A stretch of DNA of 64,000 bases, taken from Enoplolaimus lenunculus (taxonomy: Eukaryota > Nematoda > Enoplea > Enoplida > Thoracostomopsidae). This document shows, piece by piece, positions 23,815 to 35,573 of the stretch. The position numbers were made by a program, and so were the translations under genes. The stretch covers positions 31,451-95,450 of the forward strand of contig JASANG010001441.1 in NCBI GenBank assembly GCA_030248215.1, given 5' to 3'. The notes below the pieces were generated by a model, which saw only the letters and a program-made list of their open reading frames with translations, did not search any database and was not told where the DNA came from. Every line of letters begins with the position of its first letter. Position 1 is the stretch's first letter.

Positions 23815-24300
23815 CCGTAGTCGGCTCACCTTACCAGGGGGCTAAAAAATTTTCCGGAGGGGCATTTAAGATTTTTCAATGACTTACAAGCAAGGTTGAA
23901 AAGTTTAAAGGGTGGGGGGGCAAAAACCGGAAAAAAAGATGCAGGAAACGGAGATTAACAGAAGGGTACAGAATTAAGACAAAAAGAACACCAAAAAATT
24001 TTATCGACATCACATACAGTTAGGAATGTTTGAGGACAGAATTGGTAAAATTTAAAATGGTGAAAAATATTTTTGAAGATCAAAAATTAAAAATATCGGA
24101 AAAGGTTACTATTTCGTAAAAATGATAATTCGAATACATATTAGTTCATTGTATTCCATCCGGGTTTATCCGCTACAATTTGTGACATTTTTCAGGACGG
24201 ACATACAAGAGTTTTCAATGACTTATACAAGAAAGAATACAATAGTCTGAAGGGACAATATTCTTTCAGGTGGGTTGAGCCTCCCTGCCCTGGAAGGTTT
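23815..24300. repeat. Two degraded family B copies
   Basis: CAATGACTTACAAGCAAGG at 23878-23896 and CAATGACTTATACAAGAAAG at 24217-24236 are the family B core, each preceded by a GGAGGGGCAT or GGACGGACAT word. Their terminal repeats are not preserved. Confidence 0.5.
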
Positions 24301-26305
24301 TAAATTTTGGCTACTTTGCACCTTGTTATCTAAGCACTTTGGTTGTATTCATGATGACGCCGTAGCAGCCACCCACATACCTCTCCCAATTTGGGGGTCC
24401 CGCACCCCTAATAGGGGCCCCCACCTTAACAAGATTTAATACAAAAAATTTTAAAAATATTTTGATCATCGCAAGATACCCTCACCCAGCTGTTGGGCGG
24501 GCCCGCCTTACCCTGAAACGACACTGATTCAGTTAACTAACCAAATACTGGGTAAGTCATGGTGCTTGCATGCATATAATAAAACTATTACAAATGCTAG
24601 GTTGAATGGTTACACATGATATTAACTCATTGTTTAAGCAAAAAATAATTAATGTAACATCAAAAAGCCGACATTCATATATCATATGAGCTTGATCTAT
24701 TGAACTTATTTATAATTAAAAGCAAAAAAATATATGTACAGTCAAAGCAAAGGAAATGCCAAACGTTGTTTTAGTAGTAAATCTTAACAAAAAAAATGCT
24801 CGTTCTGATTTGTGTTGCCGGAGTCTAGGCTAGGATGACTTGACGTAGATCCGCCAGTGTATCGGTGGACCCTGAAGGCAGACCGAGCGATGGAGCTTTT
24901 TCCCAAAATTTTATAATTCGCTTCCGTTTGTTAACGCACCAATATATAGAATAATCTTAAACAATCTGGCAATTCTGTTACGGCAGAGTTGGGTCCATAA
25001 TTTTGCGGGTGGAATGAATACTTTTTGTGCCTTAAAAATTAAGTTTCCCAAACACTATTTAGCAAATTTATATCCAGTTTTCTGCAACATATTTTTCAGG
25101 TATTTGGCCAGAAAACACATTATAAGCTTCAGATGAGCAATTTCCATTGCAAAAACTGTTGTCCGGTCAGCTCATATACACCGGATAAGGAAGTCGAATT
25201 TTTTTATTCGCAACCGGCTATCCGGCTAACTCATGAATAGAAGACATATACTTATCTGTTTCTAACATAAAAGCATATAAATTAACATGCATAATTATAT
25301 AAAAAATATATAAATGAATGTGTATATATTAAACACAGCATATATATGTCAATTGTTTGAGGAAACTTGTGGTACCAAATGGGCCATTTATTATCAGGAA
25401 TGGTGCCCTTTAAAAAGAGCGTTAAGTAGCAAAATACGTCACTGCTCTTTATGAACCAGGTGGTTAAAAACATTGAGTTCTCGTATGGCAAACAACCCTC
25501 GAAAAGTTCAAATTTACAGGAGGGGGCGAAGTTGAGATAAGGTAGAAACAAAGAATGAAAGGGAGGTTGGTGGCTGGTGTACGATTCGACTCATAGCCAG
25601 CGCGGGTTGAGTGCCAAAATTGTCGGGCTTATGTGTATGGAACTGAGTGTTAATTACAAGGGGGATTATAAATTTTTTGAGTGGATGAAAAAGTTTTCGA
25701 GAGGTCTGAGCTCAACATGGACCCCTCTTTATTAATAATACATGACGGGTACAATTTTTAGATAGAGGAGCGGATAAAAAAAACATCACGGAAGTTGGTG
25801 ATTTTAAACTATACGCTGTAGCAGGGGTGGATTACAAATTTCTTACGGGGGGTGGAGAGCTGGCTAAAGTTATGAAACGTAATTTTACTGTAAGAAATAT
25901 GTGCCAATTTTCTGAAGAGAAAAATTTGTACGGTAGGTACAATAAGAATTGTGGCTACAGATTCGTAAACAAAAGAAACTGCGCGAAAAATGAATAAAGT
26001 TGTTTGAAAAAAATTGTTGGATGCGCTTTGGAGTTGATCAACATAACACCATCACTACGAATAACCGAATACATATTAACGACAAATTTGAGTCAAAAAT
26101 TTCAAGTTGTTTTTACAACATTGTTTTTTGCTTTCGTTTTGAAAAGTTCGCACTCTGCCTGTCTCGCGATGTCGGGCACATAATTTAAATTTCGAACTGC
26201 TATTCTAATAGTTTTTTCCAAATTTTAAAATAATGACTATTATTGATACTATCAGCACTGGTAGTGTTGACAGGTTTACAGACCAAAAAGTCAGCGGTGC
26301 CGCTC
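24301..26305. other. Non-coding stretch, old transposon fragments
   Basis: Recognisable pieces are GATCCGCCAGTGTA at 24849 (family H end), CAGGGGTGGATTACAAATTTC at 25812, and a GATCATCGCAAGATACCC segment near 24464 shared with 31460 and 39795. The 89-codon minus frame at 25282-25551 has no domain or splice support. Confidence 0.4.
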
Positions 26306-26466
26306 CTGGCCGGCAGCCAAGGGGGGCAAGGCTCTCAGTTCCTCTGGAAAAATTTTGGCCCTTCTAGAAAATTTTTAACCTTGCTTGTAAGTCATTGAAA
26401 ACTCTTTAATGCCCCTCCTAAAAATTTTTTAGCCCCACTTAGCAAGGCGCGCTGGCTACAGGCCTG
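26306..26466. mobile_element. Family B hAT-like MITE, perfect 8-bp duplication
   Basis: The octamer TGCCGCTC is identical on both sides (26298-26305 and 26467-26474). The ends are CTGGCCGGCAGCC and GGCTACAGGCCTG, an imperfect inverted pair. The core CCTTGCTTGTAAGTCATTG is family B in reverse. This copy establishes family B as hAT-like. Confidence 0.9.
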
Positions 26467-27029
26467 TGCCGCTCTCAAGCGAAATGTCTAGATGTTATTA
26501 CAGTTTGGTTCCGGTTCGGCCATTTTCGAAACAATAGGTCACCAGCCTGGAGCGGAGCGGAGCAGTTAAATCGGCACTTTCCCATATTGCCAGTACGCTC
26601 GGACGTCCTTTATCCCAAAACGAGTCAATTTCAGTAATTTTTGAGCGTTTAAACTTTGAATTTTTATAATAAAGATTTATTAAAGACCCAAGATTCCTTG
26701 AAATTGGTAAATTTATTAAAAATTAACGAAATTCGATAGTTGCTTTGCAAACAGCAGCCGAGGAAAGATGACGAAAGACTCCAGCAAACATCTATTTTTG
26801 AACATTAAGGGCCTACCCGCCAAGCTTATACTAAGCCTAAACCTAGGCCTAAGCGTAAGCTTTAGGATAAGCCTGAGCTTTTCTGTGTAAAGTCCACTGG
26901 TTCCCATGTCTTCCAATCGGCACACCCCTATAATTAATATCGGCCGTGCGAACAGGGAATACCCTATAAAACATAATCCAGAGGGAATCGGTATTGAAAA
27001 ACTTACCAAAATTTTGGCTCATTCTGCTT

Positions 27030-27206
27030 GGCCCATGATGGGCAAATCCACTTTTAGCGGAACTATAACAGAGTAAACTTAAGCTTTAGACTATTTTTTT
27101 GCTTAGGTTTTAGGCTTAGACTTAGTTTAAGTTATATCCTCACGGTGACGCTTAGGTTTAGAGACATGTTCACACTACAATTACGTCCATCAAAGTAATA
27201 TTGGCC
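27030..27206 (-). mobile_element. Family A hAT-like MITE with TTAGG block
   Basis: The ends are GGCCCATGATGGGC and AGTAATATTGGCC; the flanking octamers TTCTGCTT and ATTTGCTT match at 6 of 8. The interior holds TTTTGCTTAGG followed by decayed TTAGG words. Confidence 0.65.
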
Positions 27207-27508
27207 ATTTGCTTCAACGTTATCTTATACACAAGCAATTAGAATGGTAAATTCAGTTCTATTTAAATAAGTATATATTCCATTCATTAAAAACAGCTCA
27301 GTATATTACACACATGGTATATATTTCAAAATTACCATAGTAACAAAATGCTTCTAGCAGGTCTACTGTTTACTTTTTACAAATTCCTAAAAAGTTGGCA
27401 CTTTTCTATGGCAAAAGTCAACTTCAGTTGAAAGTAAACGCTGTTAGCTCGAATCAGTTATCCTGTACCTGATAGTTTGACAAAAATGCATATTTCTCTA
27501 GTAGGCGA

Positions 27509-27895
27509 ATGTTACTTTTACGGGTTAAAGCACTAGCCTATGTAGATTCGCCAAAATTAAAGCGCGAGTTTAAGCTTAAGTATGAGCAGGATCGTAGCCA
27601 GGTCGTCTTGCTTAGAGGGGGCGCTAGACATTTTTCAGGAGAAGCATCACATGCGTTTTTGATAACTAATTGTGATTTCTGCACAATTCATCGCAGGCAA
27701 TTTCTTTCGCTTAGGTTATTCTTAGGTTTATGATTAGGCAATCTTTTGACTCCAATTTAGGTTTACAATTAGGCAAGGCTCCGTCTTAGGCTTAGGTTCC
27801 CAATTAGGCGCTTAGGCGTAGGATTTGGCGTAAGCCTGGATGTAGACTTTAGAGGTGCCTTAGCCTAATAGGCTTAAGCTTAAGCTTAGGCTTGG
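27509..27895. repeat. Decayed family A fragments with TTAGG words
   Basis: Scattered TTAGGTTTA and CTTAGGCTTAGG words at 27709-27890 pass directly into the minisatellite that follows. A partial family A left half (GTTACTTTTACGGG) lies at 27510-27523. The 74-codon frame over it is not supported as a gene. Confidence 0.45.
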
Positions 27896-27899
27896 GCTG

Positions 27900-28540
27900 A
27901 ATCCCACGATCCCACTCTCGACCATATTTCGAAATTCCAAAATTCCACCATCGATCATATCCCGAAATCCTAAAATTCCAGATTCGACCATATCCCAGAA
28001 TCAAAAATCTCACCTTCGACCACATAACGTAATTCCAAAATCCCAAGATCCCACCTTCGGCCATATCCCGAAATTCCAAAATCCCAAAATCCTACCTTAA
28101 ACCATGTCCCGAAGTCCCAAAATCACACCATTGACAATATTCCGAAAGCTCCAAAAACCCAAGATCTCACCCTCGACTATATCCCGAAATCAAAAAACCC
28201 ACCTTCGACCAAAATTCTAAAATCTCAAAATCCCACCATGGACCATATCTTGAAATACCAAAATCCCCCACCATCGACTATATCGCGAAATCCCAAAAGC
28301 CCACTTCGACCACATCTCGAAATCCCAAAATCACAAAATTCCGAAATCCCACCGTTGATCGTATCCCGAAATCCCAAAACCCAGAAACCGAAAATCCCAG
28401 TATCTACCATATCAGGAAATCCCAAAATCCAACCTTCGACCATATATTAAAATCCCAAAATGCTAAAATCCCACCTTCGACCATATATTAAAATCACAAA
28501 ATGCCTAAAACCCCACCTTCGACCATACCTCAAATTCTTG
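27900..28540. repeat. Minisatellite, about 17 degenerate units
   Basis: About 17 units of roughly 30-45 bp alternate a TCGACCATAT word with one to three copies of CCGAAATCCCAAAATCCC. The units differ in length and sequence, so the array is old. Frames on both strands (for example a Trp/Gly/Phe-rich minus frame) are products of the repeat. Confidence 0.88.
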
Positions 28541-29259
28541 TGATGGATGATTGGGTTTTGGGACCGCAGCGAGGTTAACATGGGCCATGTTTTCCAGTAT
28601 TGAACCCTGAGGTTTGACTTATTGAGGCCAGGCACCGAAAACATGACTAAAATTTCGCGCAAGTTCCACAATATCCTGCGTACACCACGTAAATCTTTAC
28701 AGAGAATAGTGTGACCGCCTCTGATGTATTTCGCTTGAGTATCCTATGCACTGGATCAAAAAGAAACTTCAGCATCCCGTATAACGAGGCCAAACAGCTT
28801 ATGTCACTCTGATGCAGGTTCAGTGCCCATCACACTACGCAATCAAAAGTTATCTGGTATACGCATGATATTGTGGAAGCTGGAATAAAATTAAAATTGT
28901 ACAATTAACGATTGTTTAAGTAAGCTGAGACGTATGAATTTCAGTTTCGGAAGAGTGATTGAATTGAGCTCCCTCGGAGTGAGGCGTTTTCTGTGCCCCA
29001 CCAGTTTAATTTCTTCGTATGTTGATGTCAACAACCATGATATTCAAACCATAGAATTTGTACTCAAACCTTGGTGCAAGGGGGTCCAAATGGGGGCCAT
29101 TGTAATGCTGTGCCCCCCCCCCCAAAGTTGTCTGGTGCCACCAAATAGACTCGGTCTGAATGCAAACAATCTTGAATTGCAATTGTAGGGAACCCTCAAA
29201 ATTATTCTATGCAACTCCAAATATAATTTTCTACGGACGCCATAGACTTGGTTTGGCAG
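28541..29259. other. Non-coding stretch, no feature seen
   Basis: The run of ten C at 29115-29124 and GC-rich pieces near 28970 have no recognisable context. No transposon ends were identified. Confidence 0.35.
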
Positions 29260-29425
29260 GTGTCACACGTAATTGAAACTCAAAGCAATAAAAAACAAAT
29301 TAAATGGCATCTGAACAAAAAACTTGAAAAAATGCAAAAATACGCAATGGCAGGGGGAATGGAAATGTGGGTTGTATGTATTCCCACACTGGCCCTGCCC
29401 TGCGAAAAATTGTGCGATGCTAACG
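29260..29425 (+). CDS. Weak candidate exon, unrecognised
   Basis: The open block is bounded by a possible acceptor (TTTGGCAG at 29252-29259) and a good donor (AACG|GTACGT, GT at 29426-29427). The frame starts in phase 0 with GTGTCACACGTA and ends one base into a codon. The predicted piece includes a lysine-rich stretch, then MEMWVVCIPTLALPCEKLC. No domain is recognised. The open frame runs past the donor to 29592, so openness alone is not evidence for this boundary. It could be chance sequence. Confidence 0.22.
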
Positions 29426-30359
29426 GTACGTCTGAAGTTCACAATGTGTTTTCTATGATAAACAGGTCAAAAATATGGCGAAATCACTGTATGATTTCAA
29501 ACTTTTTACGACTTGTGTGTAGTTTGACTAAAAAAATTTCACTACAAACATGTATCACTAACCTTTATCTTACATTCGGTGAAGAAGAATAATTTTTGTG
29601 TTTGAAATTTTATCCACCCCGCCGCCACCCTGGTTCCACCAGCTTCTTTAACGTACGATTCAAAATTTCAATACTTCGCGTTTCCAGTGGTGTATCCAAA
29701 TTTGAGAGGGCATGAGGCGTGCGCAGCCCCTCCAAAAAATTTTTATGATAAAGTTAAGTTACAAATTTCCGAAATTCAAGCCCAGCTCAGGATTTCATTT
29801 CGGGATGGACTAAAGCCAACCATGGGCAGAATGTGTGTGTGCGAGTGTACTGGATTCGCCGCTATTACCATATTTCATTATTTCTGACTCTGACCGATAC
29901 AACGACAGTTATAAACAGTTTAGCATTCCATGAAATAGAGACACACACGTACATAAAAAGTATAACAATGATATCTTATACTGTTTGATCGAACCTAGAA
30001 CTTTGTATCTAACCAACATTTCATTCTAGCAAACTTGAAAAATCACCCAAGCCATGATACAACTGAACGTTCGGCAGTAAACAGGACTGGAACTACATGG
30101 CCGGGCGGAGGGCGCCGCCTATGAACATCCTTCTTCGTTCTCCGGCCAAACATTTTTTGATCGCATTAAAAAGGATTGGGAAAATTTATTTGTCTCATCC
30201 AGAGACATCTTCTTGCCATCTCTCCTAATCCTAATTATTGTTAGTTTCAGGGTAGAAAAAAACTAAAAAAATTGTTCATATCTTTAGTCTACTGCAGTTG
30301 TTGCGAAAAGACTAATCCCTAATGGCGTTGTAATTATTACAAGCTGGATGATGCCGACA
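29426..30359. other. Non-coding stretch, family H fragment
   Basis: CAGTGGTGTATCCAAATTTG at 29683-29702 is a family H-type end, followed by GAGGGCATGAGG. Its partner end was not found. Nothing else is supported. Confidence 0.4.
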
Positions 30360-30526
30360 CGCAGGCGTAGCCAGGATTTCAGCTCGAAGGGTATAATGTC
30401 GAACAAAAGACAATTGTATCGACCCCTAAAGATCTAGAAATCTAATTCTAAAGTACCTTTTATTACAAAAACGTTCTGACGCAGGGGCGTACACCTCTCA
30501 ACGCCAACAATCTGGATTCGCCAGTG
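30360..30526. mobile_element. hAT-like MITE with GCGTAGCCAGGA end
   Basis: The left end CGCAGGCGTAGCCAGGATTT and right end GGATTCGCCAGTG are imperfectly inverted. The flanking octamers TGCCGACA and TGTCGAAT agree at only five positions. The interior is non-coding. Confidence 0.45.
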
Positions 30527-30865
30527 TGTCGAATGCTTTCTATTTACTAAATTGTAAAATTATAAACCACAAACTGTATCCATTTACTGGTTAACAAGTG
30601 TAGTATCACTTTTCATCCAATCAAAAACACCAAAGCTTTAGTTAAGATACTTGTACTCGAAAAATAAACCAGGGTGCAACCTAACTTTATCTTCGTTTCA
30701 CCACACACAGCATACGTGTTGCGTTGGTAACCAAACCGTTAATTGGTCGCCTATCTCTCTCAAATGGGTACAACCTTGAGCTTCGAAATTGAACGAGGGT
30801 TTTAACAGGGATATGTTGCTTCCAATAACTATGTTCATTTGGCGTTAAGCAAAACTGTTTGGCAG

Positions 30866-31012
30866 CAGGGTGGCCTTATACTTTTAATGATGTCCAGCGC
30901 CGTCCGTCACCGCATCTCACCGTGCGGTATAATACGTTAATTACTCACTAACGATAGCATTACTGACTGACGGCGACGGACGGCGCCGTACAACAAGTAT
31001 ATGACCACTCTT
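30866..31012. mobile_element. GC-rich MITE with GTGGCCTTATAC ends
   Basis: The left end is CAGGGTGGCCTTATACTT; the right end on the other strand is AAGAGTGGTCATATACTT. Just inside each end is CAGCGCCGTCCGTC or GTACGGCGCCGTCCGTC. The layout of a TATAC end followed by CG-rich words is shared with 8461-8610 and 56105-56340. Confidence 0.6.
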
Positions 31013-33189
31013 AGACTGAAATTGATTTGCATGGTAGACTTGCAAGTTGCTCGGATCTAAAGCTTTTTCCAATAGTGTAAGTATGTTTCAAATAAAACGG
31101 CAGCCAATTTTTGTTTTTTTACAAGAATTAAGACATATCCATAATGATAGCAGACAAATACAATTTTTTGAATACGATATGGGGTTTTATAAGCAGACAA
31201 ACTGTTACCCAATAGTCTAATACCGCGGTTATAACGTGAACTTAGCACTAGTGCCTGTGTGAGACATAGGGCCGATTTTAGTTCAGGCTTCAAAATGTCT
31301 GCTGTCGAAAACAAATGCAGGGCCCGGATTTCATTTCGGAAAGGTATAACCTCGACTGCTAAAAGAATCTGTACGAGCAAGCGGTCAGCAGTACCGTAGC
31401 AGGCTAGGGTGGGGCTCCTCACAAAATTCCAGGGTGTGATTCCTTTGCAATGATCAAAATATTTTCAAAATGTAAAGGATGCCAAATTGGGTATGGCGGC
31501 GGATGCTCCGGCCGTGGCGGTGAGACCCAGTGAAAAGTGAATTCGACCGATGTATCTTCTATTGAAATCGTTCCTATGTGACATTCAAGGCCAATTTAAC
31601 TTTAGGGCTCCAAAATGTCTGCTGTTGAAGCGCAAGATTGTACGCAGCCATAATTACGTTACTTTTGGTCAAATTTAAACACGGAAATAAGTGTGTGAGA
31701 GAGACACACGACTTTGTGGTTGCGTGCGTAGAATTTCAAAAACATTTGTCATTTTTGAGTAGAAAAATACGCATGAAATCTCGTCTGTTCTGGCGTAGGC
31801 TGGTTTGGTTTGTTTTATCATTGGTTAAATCTTGAGGCGTGTGAACGCTATCACCGCTCGGCCGGCGTTTGCTCAGAAATCGTTCGACTTTTAAATGATT
31901 CCCATTTTTGACATATAAATGTGGCTATTTTATAACATTTCCCACAGAGAAAAATTTTCGGTCGTAAAATGATGTCCGTTGAATTACAATTTTTGTTACC
32001 AATGTCACATATATAGCATACGGAAAAAATTGAGTTTCATAACATATGCCAGCCCACACTACCCCGTCGAAAATTTGTGGAACCACCTCTGAACGCCCGA
32101 AAAGTAACTTGGGCCGTATACAATAGCGGAACTCAAGTGTTTCAATTTCAAATACTTCGAATCGATACAATTGTAGCGACTTTTTTTTCATTGAAAATTC
32201 AAATATGAAAAAATTCAGCAATAAAATGCCAAAATAATACTACATAAATACCAGGTAGAACAAAAGCCTATAACGTACGTTTTACCATTTCTATCAATAT
32301 AATATTGAATACCGAATTTGTTAGCCAGCTCAACATGCTCGAGGGGACCAAAAACATTCGAAACCGATTGATAATTTAAAATATATATTATCCTTTGAAT
32401 GGGCGTAGCTTAGGGAAAACGGGGTCGCGTCCTAAATATAAAAAATTGTAGCGGGTTTCTTGTTTTACCAACGGAAAAGTTCCCAAAATCCCCTCTAAAC
32501 AAAAATCGCAACGCAGTTTTGACCCTTGAACCCCCATTGCATATGCCCTTGGGTTGTCAAACTCGTGAAAATGCTAGTTTTTGCACCCAGCCTCAGCTTC
32601 AGCCGGGTACCCCTCATGGATACGTTCGTGGCTTTTATTGAATACTCTGGGAATAGAATATGTAACCAAATAGATATCACCATGTATATATCGTGCCTTT
32701 TTTATAATTTTTTGCTGTCTGTCACAGAAATAAAAGCAAGAATGCAAAATGAAAGCCTGTCCCGCATCGCAAATATTTAATAGAATGTGCGCTTTTAGGA
32801 GTGATTCTCATAGCAGCAGTAGATAGCGTTTGTGATTGGTTGAAACCAGGACCGAAACTGGATCATCATTGGCAGGATGCAATGTGAGGTACGACATACG
32901 CTTCGCAACAGGAATCAAACCCAAAAGTTTGTGTTAAATTTAAGCTTTAAAATATAACTTTAGGCTTCTCGATCGTTTCACTCGCGAGTTTTTTTACTAC
33001 GATATAACGCGCGGCGCCCCCGGTCAAAAATTTCTGGAGGCGCAGCCAGGGTTTTATATTGGTTGCAAATTTGTTATTTGCAGTATATTTTTTTCGGCGA
33101 AGTTTTAACATCCGTTGCGGTGGCAGTTTGCTTATTGGTAAGCCTATTACTAACTGGTGATCGATGCTAAACACATTTGGGAATGGACT
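31013..33189. other. Non-coding stretch, old repeat fragments
   Basis: Fragments recognised are GGATTTCATTTCGG at 31326, a GATCAAAATATTTTCAAAA block at 31452 shared with 39798, a reverse GCGAGCGAA-type motif at 32959-32990, and GGAGGCGCAGCCAGGG at 33036. The 121-codon minus frame at 31057-31422 is built from such fragments. Confidence 0.4.
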
Positions 33190-33350
33190 GGTCGCAAAAA
33201 TTTAAGCATAAGCCCAAACCTAAGCCTTAGCGTAAGAATGAGCTTATTCCTAAGCCTAAGCCTAAACAAAGAATTTTAATCTAAAGTTTAAACTTATATC
33301 CTGTATTTGCAGTGCCACGGAAAATCGTCCGGCCCCCGATCTTTGACTGA
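33190..33350 (+). mobile_element. Decayed family A copy
   Basis: A CCTAAG array at 33205-33270 is followed by the family's right half, with AATCTAAAGTTTAAACTTAT, GCAGTGCCACGGAAAATCG and CCCGATCTTTG. The terminal repeats are lost. Confidence 0.5.
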
Positions 33351-34950
33351 TAAAACGTGTATTGGGTGTCGTAGACATTACGTCAGAGTTTGGGCAAAAT
33401 TAAATTATCCAGCTAAGTGTGCTCAGGTGCAAGCTGATTTAGCTTAGATAGCAAATTATACTGGCTCGGATTTCAATGGGACCCTACACCTGAGACCAAG
33501 ATGCAATGCAGCGCCAACTGCCTTCTTCCAAGTTAATTTTAATAACGACTGTTGGCAGGGAATTCAAATATTAAAATACAATTATTTAAACAAATATTTA
33601 CAATTTTTGGTAGTCTGCGCAACAAATCTAAGCAAAAATTCATTTCTCGGCGAGCTTGCTTCATCGATTTGGCTTAACCCTATCTCACGTGAATATTTTC
33701 TGTTCCCTCTGATATCTTGGACCATATACTTAAATGTGTACAGCAATGATTATCAGTAAGTCATATATTTACAAACTCACTAACTATTGTGGTTGTGAAC
33801 TCAAAATTGGTACAGTAGGAGGGCAAATCATATGCAAAACAATGCGCTGAATCTTGAACCTCAGCATTCACAGGTTCAAAAGTTGCAAGACATTATCACC
33901 AACTGGTGATTAATGCTACACCCATCGGAGAACACGCAGCCTAATTTCAAGCTGCGATGTGAATCTCGGACTCTTTTATTGATGGCTTTTTCCATCGCTA
34001 TAAGCACTTCATAAGAGTTGACCATCTCATAGCGTCCCAGAAAACTTTTTGAGTTATGTTGGAAAAATTTTCGCTTTCCTCGCAATTCCTCTGATATTAA
34101 TATCGTATGCCACATCTAGAGCTTTTCCCTCTAACACGTTGTACCAGCTGTACGAACCTGAGCCTATGCAGAAATTATCACTTAGAATAGCATTTAGAAA
34201 TAAATACGCTTCAATATTGATCTATTTATCAGAAAACTAAACACACTAGTATCTTTTTAAACCCACCTCAGCAAAATCTAAATTAGGCTAACCAAACTAT
34301 TGGATAGATAACCTAGAGAGAAAGAACCCCAAGCTTTAGTCGAAGAAACAAGATGGGTGGTAACCTAAAGTGATACACCCTTTGAAATTTCTGAGATAAT
34401 CATAAAAATAGGCCTTTATACAGTCTCTTAAAGTAACCTAACTACCTGTGACAAAAATATTCGTTCAATACAACGATATCAAAAATTTTCACTTTCAAAA
34501 TTTATACCCTCTCGAAATGAAAACCTGGTTTCACTGCTACTCGGCTTGTTGGCAAGCGTTTTGGTTTAGGTTTCATCTGAGTGGATTAAGCTAATTTTGG
34601 GCCAAAATTAGAAAATAGAAGTCTTCATACATAATACCAAGCAAAACAGCTTACTTTTAAGTAATTTGTCTCATAAAATTCAATTCTTTATACTTGATTA
34701 TTCTTGATTTGATGATTTTAAAGCAGAACGAGTAAACAAGCGGCTCATACAAGAATTTGAGCCGGTATTCGCTAATTGACTACTGTGCGTAGCAGCTATC
34801 ACAGTTATTGATTGGTCTTGTAACTTTCGAAAAACAGTAAATCAACTTTATCTGGTTTCAGAAGATGATAATCTTCATCACGATCCATTTTCCAATCAGT
34901 GGTTGTACCCCAAAAATAGTGAAGTACTTACTTGACTGATAGTTGTCCTT
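33351..34950. other. Non-coding stretch, no gene seen
   Basis: It contains a dispersed repeat with the two-fold word ATCACCAACTGGTGAT at 33895-33910, related to 33139, 20305 and 35640. Small frames around it are not supported. Confidence 0.4.
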
Positions 34951-35573
34951 CTACACACAAAATAAATTATCTTACAATTTTAAGACTCCGACTTTCTCAA
35001 ATTTTCAACACATAAATCTCTTGAATTTCAGACATAGTCTTAAACAGCTCAGAAATTGGTTTCATAAATAGTTAAAACATAATTGTCTTATATTCAAGAA
35101 ATTGCTTTTGCCAAATTATAAGGCATAAATTTCTTTCTTTCAAGAAATGGTTGTCTTTTATTCAACAATTAATTTTCTGATTTTTATGTTTGTATAAATA
35201 GTTGCTCCTTTATATTCTTAAAAGGGTATATAAATATGAGCTCAGGCTTCTCCATACCTAATTGGACGTATCTTAGGTTGTAAAATTAGGGTATTGGGTT
35301 GAACTTTAGCCCACAATTTTGGAGCCGGTTTTCATGGAAAATCAGTTTTATTTCAGAAATATTTGTCTTTCAGAAATATTTTCCTTAATCGTTTATAAAA
35401 CAAAGTCTTAAATTTATGACATTTAAGTGTGAGGAATTTTAAATATTTCTGAAAAATTTAAGAAATCAAAGTATTGAATTTAAGACATATGCGTCTGAAG
35501 TCTGTATCAAGACATAATTGTCTTAATGTTCAGGCAATATTTCTTGAATACAGACAACTGATTTTGTGTGTAG
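34951..35573. mobile_element. 623-bp AT-rich TIR element
   Basis: CTACACACAAAAT at 34951-34963 is inverted exactly at 35561-35573. The interior repeats words such as ATTCAAGAAAT, GTCTTA and TTTAAGACAT in both orientations. A related fragment, sharing TACAACCTAAGATACC and TTCTTGAAATAAAAG-like words in reverse, lies at 47600-47895. It is non-coding, superfamily unknown, with no clear target duplication. Confidence 0.65.

Noticed and set aside
28225-28671. Open frames on both strands with Trp/Gly/Phe or Pro/Ser/Lys repeats.
   Set aside because: They are translations of the degenerate minisatellite.
29248-29592. 114-codon plus frame as a complete gene.
   Set aside because: It has no upstream start context or domain. 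Only a shorter splice-bounded piece (29260-29425) was kept, at low confidence.
31057-31422. 121-codon minus frame.
   Set aside because: It crosses fragments of GTAGCCAGGA-family repeats and has no recognisable domain or exon boundaries.
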